Assembly: GCF_013377535.1 (NCBI RefSeq)
Contig: NZ_JABCJE010000006.1
Span: 1 to 64,000 of the forward strand
DNA length: 64,000 nt
Direction: 5' to 3'
DNA from: Donghicola mangrovi
GTDB lineage: Bacteria > Pseudomonadota > Alphaproteobacteria > Rhodobacterales > Rhodobacteraceae
Below are positions 9,901 to 16,705 of the stretch, one piece after another (position 1 is the first letter of the stretch; every line of letters begins with the position of its first letter). A model generated the notes under the pieces. That model had not been told where the DNA came from. It worked only from the letters and a program-made list of their open reading frames with translations, and searched no databases. The position numbers and the translations under genes were made by a program.

Positions 9901-10644
9901 CTGGCTGCGGCCGTTGCCAACTTGGAGGCGCGCAAGGCAGACCTGAAGCAAATCGAAGAGCAGGGCATTCCTGAAACACCTGCCGCGCAATTGCTGGACC
10001 AGAAGCAAGCCTGCGAAGCGCAGCAGGCAACGCTTTTGAAGCGGGACGGGGAGATCACTGGCCTCTTGGCGAGCGATGATAAACGACGCGATGCACTGCG
10101 GTCCTTGAATGACCAGATCACAGAGGCGCAAAAGCAGGCGGATGTCTGGACCGCAGTGAATGCTGCGGTCGGGTCGCGGAACGGGGACAAGTTCGCTCGG
10201 ATCGCGCAGTCGGTCACGCTGGGGCTTTTGGTTGAGCGGGCGAACCACCATCTGGCTGATCTGAAACCGCGCTATCGGTTGATGATCGGAGGCGGTGAAC
10301 TTGGCTTGCACATCGTTGATCGGGACATGGCCGATGAGGTGCGTTCGACGCGATCCCTTTCTGGCGGCGAAAGGTTTCTGGTGTCGCTCGCGTTGGCACT
10401 GGCTCTGTCGGGGATGGGGCAACATGGCGGCCTCGCCGCGACCTTGTTTATCGATGAGGGGTTCGGATCTTTGGACGCGGAAAGTCTGGATGTTGCGATG
10501 GACGCGCTCGAGGCGTTGCAGGCCCAAGGCCGGACCATCGGCGTCATCTCTCATGTGGAGGCGATGAAGGACCGTATTCCGGTTCAGGTGCGCGTGACCC
10601 GCCGCGGGGCTGGGGCAAGCACGGTTGAGTTGATCGGGGGATAA
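6922..10644 (+). CDS. sbcC: SbcC, SMC-like ATPase subunit of SbcCD
   Basis: A 1240-residue Rad50/SbcC ATPase. Walker A GETGAGKST is at 37-45; the ABC signature LSGGE is at 1146-1150; Walker B LFIDEG is around 1175-1180. Between them lie two long coiled-coil stretches rich in Ala, Glu, Gln and Arg, joined by the zinc hook CPVC (Cys613 and Cys616) almost exactly at mid-protein. All parts needed for a working SbcC are present. It pairs with SbcD to form the hairpin nuclease. Codon use in the coiled coil looks somewhat less GC-biased than in the neighbours, which may only reflect composition. Confidence 0.93.
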   Translation: MKILSISGANLASLSEPFTIDLLAEPLRSAGLFAITGETGAGKSTLLDAMCLALYGECPRLSSSGVNDDLPEVDQTIKSSDARSILRRGAASGWCEVCFEGTDGLTYASRFEVRRARSKSDGRLQAPSRSLRRINDGQVIETQITAVNSRVVELTGLAYDEFRRTVLLAQGDFDAFLRANGTERAALLEKVTGTEIYRQVSQRIFTMKDAAHQKLDTLTLRRDAADVLPDDQRSDLLQERETLQQDLMSLSAQLADFSRDLNAHERFATAHGRLADAAVAEQKARTDHQNSEPDRSVLSRMYRAADLRSEVTAHKSSVLMVQRQRDERALIEDSISVFEAEVAAAETKQTDAKNAHLQIEDIFKSFGLEWSKAEALDANILTARSERTSAEATCASAAEALKESEGALIALQAECRLQEEALSAANVELEAMPSMEALAARQDDVQNWVQEREAAVRLVRDAVIGLDQSAASREAAENSLRVLSEAIEEDKREFSIVQEALSVQEAELSKIEKRKPSEQSERLRKRQSAIEALLNLAQVHETALEKRGRETSTLEAANIQVANAETELTRLEARILGQEATVRALLAPLDRAEAAVSAVANQLRSHLEDGEPCPVCGAVEHPLVEDSALAFQAQALRTEVENARTALSTSRTEHAATLRRLDAARLEANRATLEITELDGRLARSVADYALASERASEAGITRVPACTLETVRELQQLSEKYEIELAEVSAALVEQTRLREQITSQRQQLDQISQRMGSAQDAREKAIADQNAASLSVQRTEAQVAAGRAEKSRLDRVLEQPLGAIGSLVEELDRDPDGVAQKMDAAVAKWENLKSQAEEAGRQMQFLAPRIAQCEAKGQGGAAGLQDAQKRLSDRNEALARMVEERSALLGGEATGAHRTRHNDMRRQCADALSAAQEALAQKKAEFSAASAKLDSINNALNASVTAEHEVKLALEAALATAGLTLEEATELLAQSAQIEPLETRLKAVDDALAAAVANLEARKADLKQIEEQGIPETPAAQLLDQKQACEAQQATLLKRDGEITGLLASDDKRRDALRSLNDQITEAQKQADVWTAVNAAVGSRNGDKFARIAQSVTLGLLVERANHHLADLKPRYRLMIGGGELGLHIVDRDMADEVRSTRSLSGGERFLVSLALALALSGMGQHGGLAATLFIDEGFGSLDAESLDVAMDALEALQAQGRTIGVISHVEAMKDRIPVQVRVTRRGAGASTVELIGG

Positions 10645-10668
10645 GGGGCGGGCGTCGTTAGGACGCTC

Positions 10669-11154
10669 TTAACCCATCCGCAGATAGGGTAGGCCGTGGA
10701 GCGCAAGGGCCTTGTTCTTGAAACCCTTCTCGGTGGTGACGTCCGTCCCGAACCAGCTGGGGGCGGCGAAATTGTTCGCCTCCGCGGGGGAGGGGAATTC
10801 GACCTCGGCCAGCATCAGCGGCGTCAGGGTGCCGCCAAAGACGTCCAGTTCGACGGTGCGGCCATCGGGCAGGGCGCCGGTATAGCGGGTCTTTTCGACC
10901 TGCCGCCCCTTGGTGGTGGGCCAAAGGGTTTCGAATTGCTCGGCGGAGATCGGGGTCTCGTGCTCGGCCCGGGTCAGGGTACCGCCCGATTTGACGGTGA
11001 TGAAATAGGCCGATCCCTTTTGGCGCAGGCGCACTTCGGTGCTGTCCTCGGGGCCAGTGATATAGCCTTGCCTGATCTCTTCGGCATGGAAGCCGTCCAG
11101 AGGGGGGCAGTTGCGGATCAGGAATTTCCGTTCAATTTCGGTCGGTTCAGACAT
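10669..11154 (-). CDS. CYTH-domain protein, probable inorganic triphosphatase
   Basis: A 161-residue single-domain CYTH protein. The signature ExExK is at residues 6-10 (EIERK), and alternating charged strands follow ('TEVRLRQKG', 'YFITVKSGGTLTRAEHETPI', 'VEKTRY', 'VELDVFGG', 'LAEVEFPS'), the inside of the triphosphate tunnel. Bacterial stand-alone CYTH proteins usually hydrolyse inorganic triphosphate with Mg or Mn. Adenylate cyclase activity is also known in the superfamily but less likely at this length. It converges on sbcC and is divergent from the response regulator at 11361. Confidence 0.85.
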   Translation of the reverse strand: MSEPTEIERKFLIRNCPPLDGFHAEEIRQGYITGPEDSTEVRLRQKGSAYFITVKSGGTLTRAEHETPISAEQFETLWPTTKGRQVEKTRYTGALPDGRTVELDVFGGTLTPLMLAEVEFPSPAEANNFAAPSWFGTDVTTEKGFKNKALALHGLPYLRMG

Positions 11155-11301
11155 CAGCCGTCAATCCTTTGGACAGGATTATCATGCAACGCCAGATAAT
11201 TCACTGCAACCGCGCTTTTCGGACTGGTTGCATGGAACAGGGGCCAAAACCCAAAGGTGCCTTCTGTAGGACAGTGGATGAATAATTTTTCCGCCAGGTC
11301 A

Positions 11302-11326
11302 GGAACTTTCCTGCAAGCATGGAGTT
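11302..11326 (+). promoter_or_regulatory. EcfG-like general stress promoter
   Basis: GGAAC at 11302-11306, a 16-base spacer, then AGTT at 11323-11326 resembles the alphaproteobacterial EcfG promoter (GGAAC, N16-17, CGTT). It would start transcription about 25 bases before the response regulator gene. The -10 differs from consensus at its first base. GGAACT/AGTTCC also forms an inverted repeat, so a regulator site is an alternative reading. Confidence 0.4.
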
Positions 11327-11360
11327 CCATCAGGTAACGTAGGTCAAATCGAGGCGTGAA

Positions 11361-11744
11361 TTGCCACAGTCAAATGGGTTAAAGGTTCTGGTAGTCGAGG
11401 ACGAAGCGATCGTTGCTATGGACCTTGCCGATATGCTGGCGGACTGGGGGCACTCGGTCGTCGGGCCTGCGAACCGTGCTGCCGCGGGTCGAAAACTGGC
11501 CGCGACCCAAGAAATCGATTTTGCCATTCTGGATGTGAATTTGGGCGGAGGCGAGACCTCGCAGCAAATCGCCCAAACCCTGCGCGAACGGGCGATACCC
11601 TTTGTCTTCTTGTCGGCCTATAGCGCGAGCTCGATCGAATACCGCATCGACGAAACCGTTATGAACAAGCCCCTGATCCCTCACGTGCTGGAAAATCATC
11701 TGAACCAACAGCTCGCTGCACGGGGCGTCGCTCACGGGGAATAA
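11361..11744 (+). CDS. Single-domain response regulator
   Basis: A 127-residue CheY-like receiver with no output domain. The acidic pocket (Glu13, Asp14), phospho-acceptor Asp58 ('FAILDVN'), the conserved Ser in 'FLSAYS' and Lys in 'MNKPL' are all present. The start is a TTG at 11361 with GAGG six bases upstream; no ATG gives the full first strand. No histidine kinase gene is near, so its partner is unknown. A possible stress-type promoter lies just upstream. Stand-alone receivers of this kind often act in phosphorelays of the general stress response in Alphaproteobacteria; that role here is inference. Confidence 0.82.
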   Translation: MPQSNGLKVLVVEDEAIVAMDLADMLADWGHSVVGPANRAAAGRKLAATQEIDFAILDVNLGGGETSQQIAQTLRERAIPFVFLSAYSASSIEYRIDETVMNKPLIPHVLENHLNQQLAARGVAHGE

Positions 11745-12001
11745 CAGCCTCTTCGGGTATGGGTTTTGCGAAATCTACGGAAATACTCTCCTTTGGGGCT
11801 AGTTCCGAAGATTTCTTCGCTAAAAGATAGTTTGCATTTTGCGAATATGTTGTGTCATCGTGATCTTACGGGTCGCCCCCTGACACTCTGGACCCGGGTT
11901 AAGAAATTGCGGCGTAGACAGTTTTCTTTTCTCCCTTCCTCCCCCGACTGCTCTACGCCGCGATTTCCAAAACTTTCTGAACATTGATATTTTCGGGTGC
12001 G
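11745..12001. other. Convergent intergenic region with a long hairpin
   Basis: 257 bases between the response regulator and the end of the DoxX gene. It holds a perfect 10-base inverted repeat, GCGGCGTAGA (11909-11918) and TCTACGCCGC (11952-11961), whose 33-base loop is almost all pyrimidine and contains TTCCTCCCCC, an anti-Shine-Dalgarno-like string. No protein gene is supported. It could be a terminator structure or the core of a small RNA. Confidence 0.4.
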
Positions 12002-12541
12002 CTAGGCCTCGGTGCTACGCCGTTGCAGATAGCTGTCCGCAGACAGGAACCCGCCGCCGCTGAGGAACAGCGACGCCAGCAGAAACAGCCAGAACAGGCG
12101 TTGATCCGCGATCACAGCATCGGGGTGACGGTCAAAGAGCGCGCCGATGGTGCTGGCATCCACAGCATGACCAAAGATGTCCGTCAGGGTCAGAACCACG
12201 ATGAAGCCGATCATCCCTAGGGCAGACAGGCGGGTAAAGAGGCCGACGATGACCAGAGCGGGCAGCGCGAATTCCGCCACCGTACCCGCCAGAATGACTA
12301 CATGCGCTAGGACGCCCAAACCAGACGGATCATATCCGGCGGCCTCGAACTGGCGCGGGAAGATTTGCGCATAGGCGTTCACGGACAATGCGAAACCGTC
12401 GATCTTGGTCAGGGCTGATTGCCAGAAATACCCCGCCAATGTGGCGGCAAAGGCCAGTCGGGCGATCAGGCCTTGCAGGGCAAAAGCATGGGGCATCGGT
12501 GCGGTTTGCAGGCCGATCAGGCGCGAAATCAGGTGGGGCAT
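12002..12541 (-). CDS. DoxX-family membrane protein of the bufferin operon
   Basis: A 179-residue integral membrane protein with about four hydrophobic helices and a DoxX-like pattern ('LIARLAFAATLAGYFWQSALTKIDGF', with GLFTRL and FWLFLLASLFLSGGG). Last gene of the four-gene minus-strand operon and overlapping the DUF2063 gene by 13 bases. DoxX proteins are regular partners in DUF692/DUF2063/DUF2282 clusters, where the fourth gene has been called bufD. Its role is not settled; handling of electrons or of envelope thiols/copper is plausible inference. The ATG at 12541 was chosen because further upstream codons run through the neighbouring gene in another frame. Confidence 0.8.
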   Translation of the reverse strand: MPHLISRLIGLQTAPMPHAFALQGLIARLAFAATLAGYFWQSALTKIDGFALSVNAYAQIFPRQFEAAGYDPSGLGVLAHVVILAGTVAEFALPALVIVGLFTRLSALGMIGFIVVLTLTDIFGHAVDASTIGALFDRHPDAVIADQRLFWLFLLASLFLSGGGFLSADSYLQRRSTEA

Positions 12542-13254
12542 GGGAAAACCTTCGGGTTGGCCAGCGCACCAGCGCCGAGCAGGCAGGTCAGGATGTGGGC
12601 GGGGTTCACGTCTCCCAATGCCTCGCCCAAGGGAACGCCATTCGCCAAAGCAAAAAGCGTGCTTGCCGTACCAGCGGGGGCAGGGTGGACCTGAACCGCC
12701 ATCGCGGGGCGGGTGATCAGGACTTCGGGCGGGGTCTCGCGGGCCAAGTCCGGTACGCCGATGCACTGGGCCCAAACGGCCAAAGCTGGCTGCACGGTGC
12801 GCAGCGCACGGGCTGCGGGATGCGGCTGCACACAAAGCGTCACCAGCGCGTCAGGGGCCAGTCGGGCCAACTGCTCTCCGGTCAACGGGGGGGCATCCGC
12901 TGCGTGATAGGCCTCTCGCCTAGCTTGCTCAATCGCGGCAACCTCAGGCAAATAGGGCAGGGCGGCGACGGGGGCGAACCCACGCAGCCAATTGGGAAAA
13001 GCCGCCCCGTAGAACGCCATAACCGGTGTCTGCGGGGGATGGGCGCGGACAAATTCGCCCCCCATCGCGGCAAAGAACTCTGGCCCCACTAGTTGCGCGA
13101 TGGCGGGAAAGGCGGCCTGCAACGCCTCGGTCAACGAGACCACCACGTTGTTGCGGTAGACATTGAAACGGGTTGCGGCCTCGGTCACGCGGATCTGGGG
13201 CGGGGGCGGCAGATCGGGGATCAGGACCGCTTGAATAAAGGTGCCTTGGGTCAT
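12529..13254 (-). CDS. bufC: BufC-type DUF2063 partner protein of the MNIO enzyme
   Basis: A 241-residue DUF2063 protein (annotated in databases as a putative DNA-binding domain). The hallmark 'FNVYRNNVVVSLTEALQAAFP' region, read from about residue 29, is followed by 'FFAAMGGEFVRAHPPQTPVM' and 'FPNWLRGF', all typical. In bufferin and related clusters this protein works with the DUF692 (MNIO) enzyme as a recognition and chaperone subunit for the precursor peptide, not as a transcription factor. The ATG at 13254 overlaps the stop of the DUF692 gene by four bases (ATGA), pointing to coupled synthesis of the two subunits. Confidence 0.87.
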   Translation of the reverse strand: MTQGTFIQAVLIPDLPPPPQIRVTEAATRFNVYRNNVVVSLTEALQAAFPAIAQLVGPEFFAAMGGEFVRAHPPQTPVMAFYGAAFPNWLRGFAPVAALPYLPEVAAIEQARREAYHAADAPPLTGEQLARLAPDALVTLCVQPHPAARALRTVQPALAVWAQCIGVPDLARETPPEVLITRPAMAVQVHPAPAGTASTLFALANGVPLGEALGDVNPAHILTCLLGAGALANPKVFPCPT

Positions 13255-14084
13255 GCGGCCAGCCTTTGACGCAAGATGCGGTCGGCGCGGGCGGCTTCGG
13301 CTTCTAGGGTCGCGAAATCGGGGACGTCGTTGTCCCATTCGATCAGGCTGGGGCGCGGGCCGGTGCGGGCGATGGTGCGCTCGTAAAGAGCCCAGACCGG
13401 ATCAGCAACATGCGCGCCGTGGCTGTCGATCAGCAGGGGGGCGCCGTCCGGCGTGGTCTGCTCTTCGTGTCCGGCCAGATGGATTTCCCCGACCAGTTCC
13501 AGCGGATAGGCATCCAGATAGGCGGTCGCGGACATTCCCAGATTAACCGCCGAAATGAAGACGTTGTTGATGTCCAAAAGCAGCCCGCAGCCCGTGCGGC
13601 GCGCGACTTCGGTCAGGAAATCGGTCTCGGACAGGGTGCTTTCGGCAAAGGCCAGATAGCTGGACGGGTTCTCCAGCAGCATCTGGCGGCCGAGGTATTG
13701 CTGAACCGTCTCCACATGGGCGCAAACGGTGGCAAGGGTGCTTTGGGTATAGGGCAGGGGCAGCAGATCGTTGAAATAGGCACCGCCGTGGGACGACCAC
13801 GCCAGATGCTCGGAAAATTGGGCGGGGTTCAGCCATTCCATCAGGTCGCGCAGGCGCTTCAGGTGGGCAGGGTCCAAGGGGCCTTCGCCGCCGATCGACA
13901 AGCCCACACCATGGGCCGAAATCGGGAACTGCTCGGACAGCGCGGCCAGCATGGCGCGGCGGGGGCCGCCTTCGAACATGTAGTTCTCGGCGTGGATCTC
14001 GAGCCATCCCACGGGGCCATCGGTGGTCAGGTCTTCGTAGTGCTGCGGTTTAAAGCCGATACCGGCCGATGCGGGCAGAGCCAT
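13251..14084 (-). CDS. bufB: BufB-type MNIO enzyme (DUF692), peptide-modifying iron oxidase
   Basis: A 277-residue DUF692 protein, now called multinuclear non-haem iron-dependent oxidase (MNIO). These TIM-barrel enzymes modify cysteines of ribosomal peptides; in bufferins they make thiooxazole groups. Likely iron ligands are seen in 'WLEIHAENY', 'HGVGLSIGG', 'EHLAWSSHGG', 'LLENPSSY', 'LLLDINNVF', 'GEIHLAGHEE', 'IDSHGAHV' and 'IEWDNDVP'. An upstream hairpin with a T-run separates it from the precursor gene, and GGAGG lies just before its ATG. Its substrate should be the peptide encoded at 14149-14454. Confidence 0.9.
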   Translation of the reverse strand: MALPASAGIGFKPQHYEDLTTDGPVGWLEIHAENYMFEGGPRRAMLAALSEQFPISAHGVGLSIGGEGPLDPAHLKRLRDLMEWLNPAQFSEHLAWSSHGGAYFNDLLPLPYTQSTLATVCAHVETVQQYLGRQMLLENPSSYLAFAESTLSETDFLTEVARRTGCGLLLDINNVFISAVNLGMSATAYLDAYPLELVGEIHLAGHEEQTTPDGAPLLIDSHGAHVADPVWALYERTIARTGPRPSLIEWDNDVPDFATLEAEAARADRILRQRLAA

Positions 14085-14101
14085 GGGAACCTCCTGTCAG
14101 A

Positions 14102-14140
14102 CAAAAAGTGGCGCGGCAGGATGGGGTCACCTGCCGCGCC
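14102..14140 (-). terminator. Attenuator-like hairpin between bufA and bufB
   Basis: GGCGCGGCAGG (14110-14120) and CCTGCCGCGCC (14130-14140) form a perfect 11-base stem with a 9-base loop. Reading the minus strand it is followed by ACTTTTTGT. This is a strong intrinsic terminator placed inside the operon, so part of the transcription should stop after the precursor gene and yield more peptide than enzyme. Confidence 0.75.
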
Positions 14141-14148
14141 GTACTGGA

Positions 14149-14454
14149 TCAGCTCTGGGGCAGGTCGCGATCCAGCGCGGTCAGCGAACCCATACGGGCG
14201 CTGCCGTCCTTCATCGCGGGCAGTTCGATCGTGGTGCAGGTGCCTGCGGGAACCAGCGACCAGGCGTTGCCCTGATAATCGACCTTCGAGGTGCCCGCGC
14301 AGGTGGTGCCGGGGCCGGCCGCGCAGCCGTTTTCGCCGGCCAGAGCGACGCCAAAGCATTTCTCCTGCGCTTCGGCATGGGCGGGGGCCATCATCGAGAA
14401 CAGGCTTGCAGCTACGGCACCGGCCAGGGCGAAGGATTTGGTATGTGCGGTCAT
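14149..14454 (-). CDS. bufA: Bufferin precursor peptide (DUF2282), BufA
   Basis: A 101-residue exported peptide of the DUF2282 family. A signal peptide (about residues 1-26, ending APAHA) precedes a core with four cysteines: Cys33 and Cys44 in '[14 protein letters not shown]', Cys52 in '[11 protein letters not shown]' and Cys73 in 'VPAGTC'. This is the four-cysteine pattern of bufferins, which bind copper in the periplasm after the MNIO enzyme modifies the cysteines. First gene of the operon, preceded by a SigF-type promoter and followed by an attenuating hairpin. Identity is supported both by the core motif and by the full gene context. Confidence 0.9.
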   Translation of the reverse strand: MTAHTKSFALAGAVAASLFSMMAPAHAEAQEKCFGVALAGENGCAAGPGTTCAGTSKVDYQGNAWSLVPAGTCTTIELPAMKDGSARMGSLTALDRDLPQS

Positions 14455-14504
14455 TTGGAAAACTCCGATTTGAATAAGCAGACCACGGTGTCTGCATCGG
14501 GGTA

Positions 14505-14529
14505 TTCGGGAGGGGGCCGTGTTTGTTAC
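14505..14529 (-). promoter_or_regulatory. SigF-type promoter of the buf operon
   Basis: On the minus strand, GTAAC (plus 14525-14529), a 16-base spacer and CGAA (plus 14505-14508) match the Caulobacter SigF consensus GTAAC-N16-CGAA exactly in these nine bases. It lies about 50 bases before the bufA start and faces the sigma factor gene, which is the expected controller. Confidence 0.75.
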
Positions 14530-14608
14530 GCCGGTCGCGATTGTGTGAAAGTCGGAAATATTTTCGGGGCCGTGTAACAGATGTCACCTTGCGCCAGTAT
14601 ACAGGGGC

Positions 14609-15160
14609 ATGACAGCGACAGATGCCGAAATCGAAGACCTGATGCGGCAGGCGCTTGCGGGGGACCGCAAGGCCTATGCCCGATGCCTTGCGCTTTTGGC
14701 GCCGCGGATGCGCGCTATGGCCAATCGTGATTTGCCTGCCTCGCGCCACTTGGTCGAGGACGTGGTCCAAGAGGCCCTTCTGGCCATACACCTCAAGCGC
14801 GGCAGTTGGGACCCGGAGCGGCCCCTTTTGCCTTGGGTGCGGATCATCGTCCGGCACAAAGCCATCGACGCCTTGCGCGCCACTACCAAGGGCAAGCACG
14901 AGCCGATCGAGGATCACACAGACCTCGGCGCCCCCGAAGTGGACCCCTTGGCGGGCCTGCACTTAGAGCAGGCGTTGGCGCGCCTTCCTGAACGGGATGC
15001 GGCGCTGGTGCGGGGCCATGCGGTGGATGGTGTAGATGCGGAAACCCTGTCGCAACGGTTCGGCCTGAACGGAGTGGCTCTGCGGGTTGCTTTGCACCGC
15101 GCGCTACGCAAACTGGCCGACGCAGCGAGAAAGGAAGAGGAATGGACACCGATGAACTGA
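14609..15160 (+). CDS. sigF: SigF-type ECF sigma factor
   Basis: A 183-residue ECF sigma factor. Region 2 is seen in 'DRKAYARCLALLAPRMRAMA' and 'HLVEDVVQEALLAIH', with 'PWVRIIVRHKAIDALR' after it; region 4 in 'LARLPERDAALVRGHAVDGV' to 'ALRVALHRALRKLA'. It is divergent from the bufferin operon and overlaps the NrsF anti-sigma gene by 19 bases, the same partnership as Caulobacter SigF-NrsF, which responds to copper and other heavy metals. The gene name rests on this context. Confidence 0.87.
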   Translation: MTATDAEIEDLMRQALAGDRKAYARCLALLAPRMRAMANRDLPASRHLVEDVVQEALLAIHLKRGSWDPERPLLPWVRIIVRHKAIDALRATTKGKHEPIEDHTDLGAPEVDPLAGLHLEQALARLPERDAALVRGHAVDGVDAETLSQRFGLNGVALRVALHRALRKLADAARKEEEWTPMN

Positions 15161-15741
15161 TCGCCGCACTGGCGGCTGATGATACTCCGGCGACGCCTCC
15201 GCATCTGGTGCGGCGGATGCTGGCGGGGGCTGTGGTTTCGGCGGTGCTCATGGCGGCGTTCTGGGGCATCAGACCGGATTGGATCGCCGCCGTGCAAACC
15301 GCGCCGGTGTTGGTCAAACAGACCTTGCCCGCCGTGATCGGCCTTTTTGCCATTTTCATGCTGGCCAAAGGCCCCGAGGGGCGGCGTTCCCTGTGGGTGT
15401 TCGGCGCGATTGCAGCTGCGGCGGCCTTGGCTTGGGGGGCCGCGATGTTGGCGGGCGGCGACATGATGGGCACCAGCGTTTCGGCCTGTCTGGCCTCGAT
15501 CCCCGCTTTGGCGATCCCGATGGGTGTGCCGCTGTTTCTGGGCCTACGCCACCGGATCGAACCCCGCCCCGCCCGCACCGGTACCATCGCAGGTATTCTG
15601 GCGGGGGCTGCCTCGGCCACCATTTACGCCATCCACTGCGACGAAGACAGCGCAGCGTTTTTCCTGCTCTGGTACGGCGTTGCCATCGCGGCCTGCGGGC
15701 TGGCAGGGCGACTTGCTGGCGGGCGCTGGCTGGGGGTTTGA
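15142..15741 (+). CDS. nrsF: NrsF-type anti-sigma factor (DUF1109), metal-sensing membrane protein
   Basis: A 199-residue membrane protein with about six hydrophobic segments after a short cytosolic N-terminus, as in DUF1109/NrsF. It should hold the sigma factor inactive until metal ions reach periplasmic cysteines. Candidate sensing residues are Cys116 ('VSACLASIP') and Cys166 in 'YAIHCDEDS'; a third, Cys185, sits in the last helix. The gene overlaps sigF by 19 bases. Loss of inhibition would turn on the buf promoter at 14505-14529. Confidence 0.85.
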   Translation: MDTDELIAALAADDTPATPPHLVRRMLAGAVVSAVLMAAFWGIRPDWIAAVQTAPVLVKQTLPAVIGLFAIFMLAKGPEGRRSLWVFGAIAAAAALAWGAAMLAGGDMMGTSVSACLASIPALAIPMGVPLFLGLRHRIEPRPARTGTIAGILAGAASATIYAIHCDEDSAAFFLLWYGVAIAACGLAGRLAGGRWLGV

Positions 15742-15826
15742 CGCAGGGTCACTAAAAAAGTGCGGGGGCAGTTCATCCGTTTTTGGATTTGCAACGTAAA
15801 GCTCGTGATCACCCGCACGAGGACCC

Positions 15827-16699
15827 ATGATGAACGCACTAACGACAGAGTTCGACTACGCTCGGCCAGTTAATGCATCGCGGACGCTGCTGTCCGCTTT
15901 CCGCACCCGTCTGTCGGATTTCGCCGGGATCGAGGTCAAGTCTAACCGCGACGCGATGGTGTGCCACCGACTGGCATCGCGCGTTGCGGCGACGGGTCTG
16001 CAATCGCTTGACCAATATTTGAAACTCATCCTGTCTGAACCGCTGTGGGCCGCTGAATTCCGCAACGCGGTCGAGATGATGACGACCAACACCACCTTCT
16101 TCTTCCGCGAGGCCGCGCATTTCGACTTTCTGGCGAACACCATCGTTCCCGAACTGGCCCAAGAGGCCGGCCTGAACGATTTCCGCCTGAAACTCTGGAG
16201 TGCTGCCGCCTCCGAAGGGGCCGAGGCCTATACCGCCGCGATGGTTCTGTCCGAACTGCAGGCGCGTTTTCCGCGGATGGAGTACTCGATCATCGGAACC
16301 GATCTGTCCGAGGCGATGGTCCACAAGGCGCGTCTGGCCATCTATCGCAAGACCCGGACCAACGAGATCCCGACCGCCCTGCGGCGCAAATACCTGCTTC
16401 AGGGGCTCGACCCCGAGGTGGCCGATCAGGTCCGTTTCAGCCCCGAAATCCGCCGTCACGTCCGTTTTGCGCAGATGAACCTAATGGACCGGCACTATCC
16501 CATCGTGGGCGGCGTTGACGTGGCATTCCTGCGCAACGTGCTGATTTACTTCAGCCCCGAGGACCAGAGCGCCGTGATTGACCGCGTGGTGTCCCGTGTC
16601 CGCAGCGGGGGCTATCTGATCGTCGGCATGTCTGAATCCATGACCGTCAATCACCCCGATCTGGTGCAGGTTGAGCCAAGCATCTTTCGCAAACTCTAA
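15827..16699 (+). CDS. cheR: CheR-type protein-glutamate O-methyltransferase
   Basis: A 290-residue CheR. The N-terminal helical domain ('FAGIEVKSNRDAMVCHRLASR', taken as family wording) is followed by 'MTTNTTFFFREAAHFDFL', the SAM site 'LWSAAASEGAEAYTAAM', 'IIGTDLSEAM' and 'DVAFLRNVLIYFS'. The usual 'CSTGEEPY' SAM loop reads 'ASEGAEAY' here, so the common cysteine is absent. It methylates glutamates of chemoreceptors using S-adenosylmethionine. No other chemotaxis genes are in the window, so it is an orphan copy that probably serves a system elsewhere. Two adjacent ATGs could each be the start; GAGG lies upstream. Confidence 0.9.
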   Translation: MMNALTTEFDYARPVNASRTLLSAFRTRLSDFAGIEVKSNRDAMVCHRLASRVAATGLQSLDQYLKLILSEPLWAAEFRNAVEMMTTNTTFFFREAAHFDFLANTIVPELAQEAGLNDFRLKLWSAAASEGAEAYTAAMVLSELQARFPRMEYSIIGTDLSEAMVHKARLAIYRKTRTNEIPTALRRKYLLQGLDPEVADQVRFSPEIRRHVRFAQMNLMDRHYPIVGGVDVAFLRNVLIYFSPEDQSAVIDRVVSRVRSGGYLIVGMSESMTVNHPDLVQVEPSIFRKL

Positions 16700-16705
16700 G
16701 CGGCT

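Noticed and set aside
12529-13254. DUF2063 gene as a DNA-binding transcription factor
   Set aside because: The database label is historic; the operon with DUF692 and DUF2282 marks it as the enzyme's peptide-handling partner.
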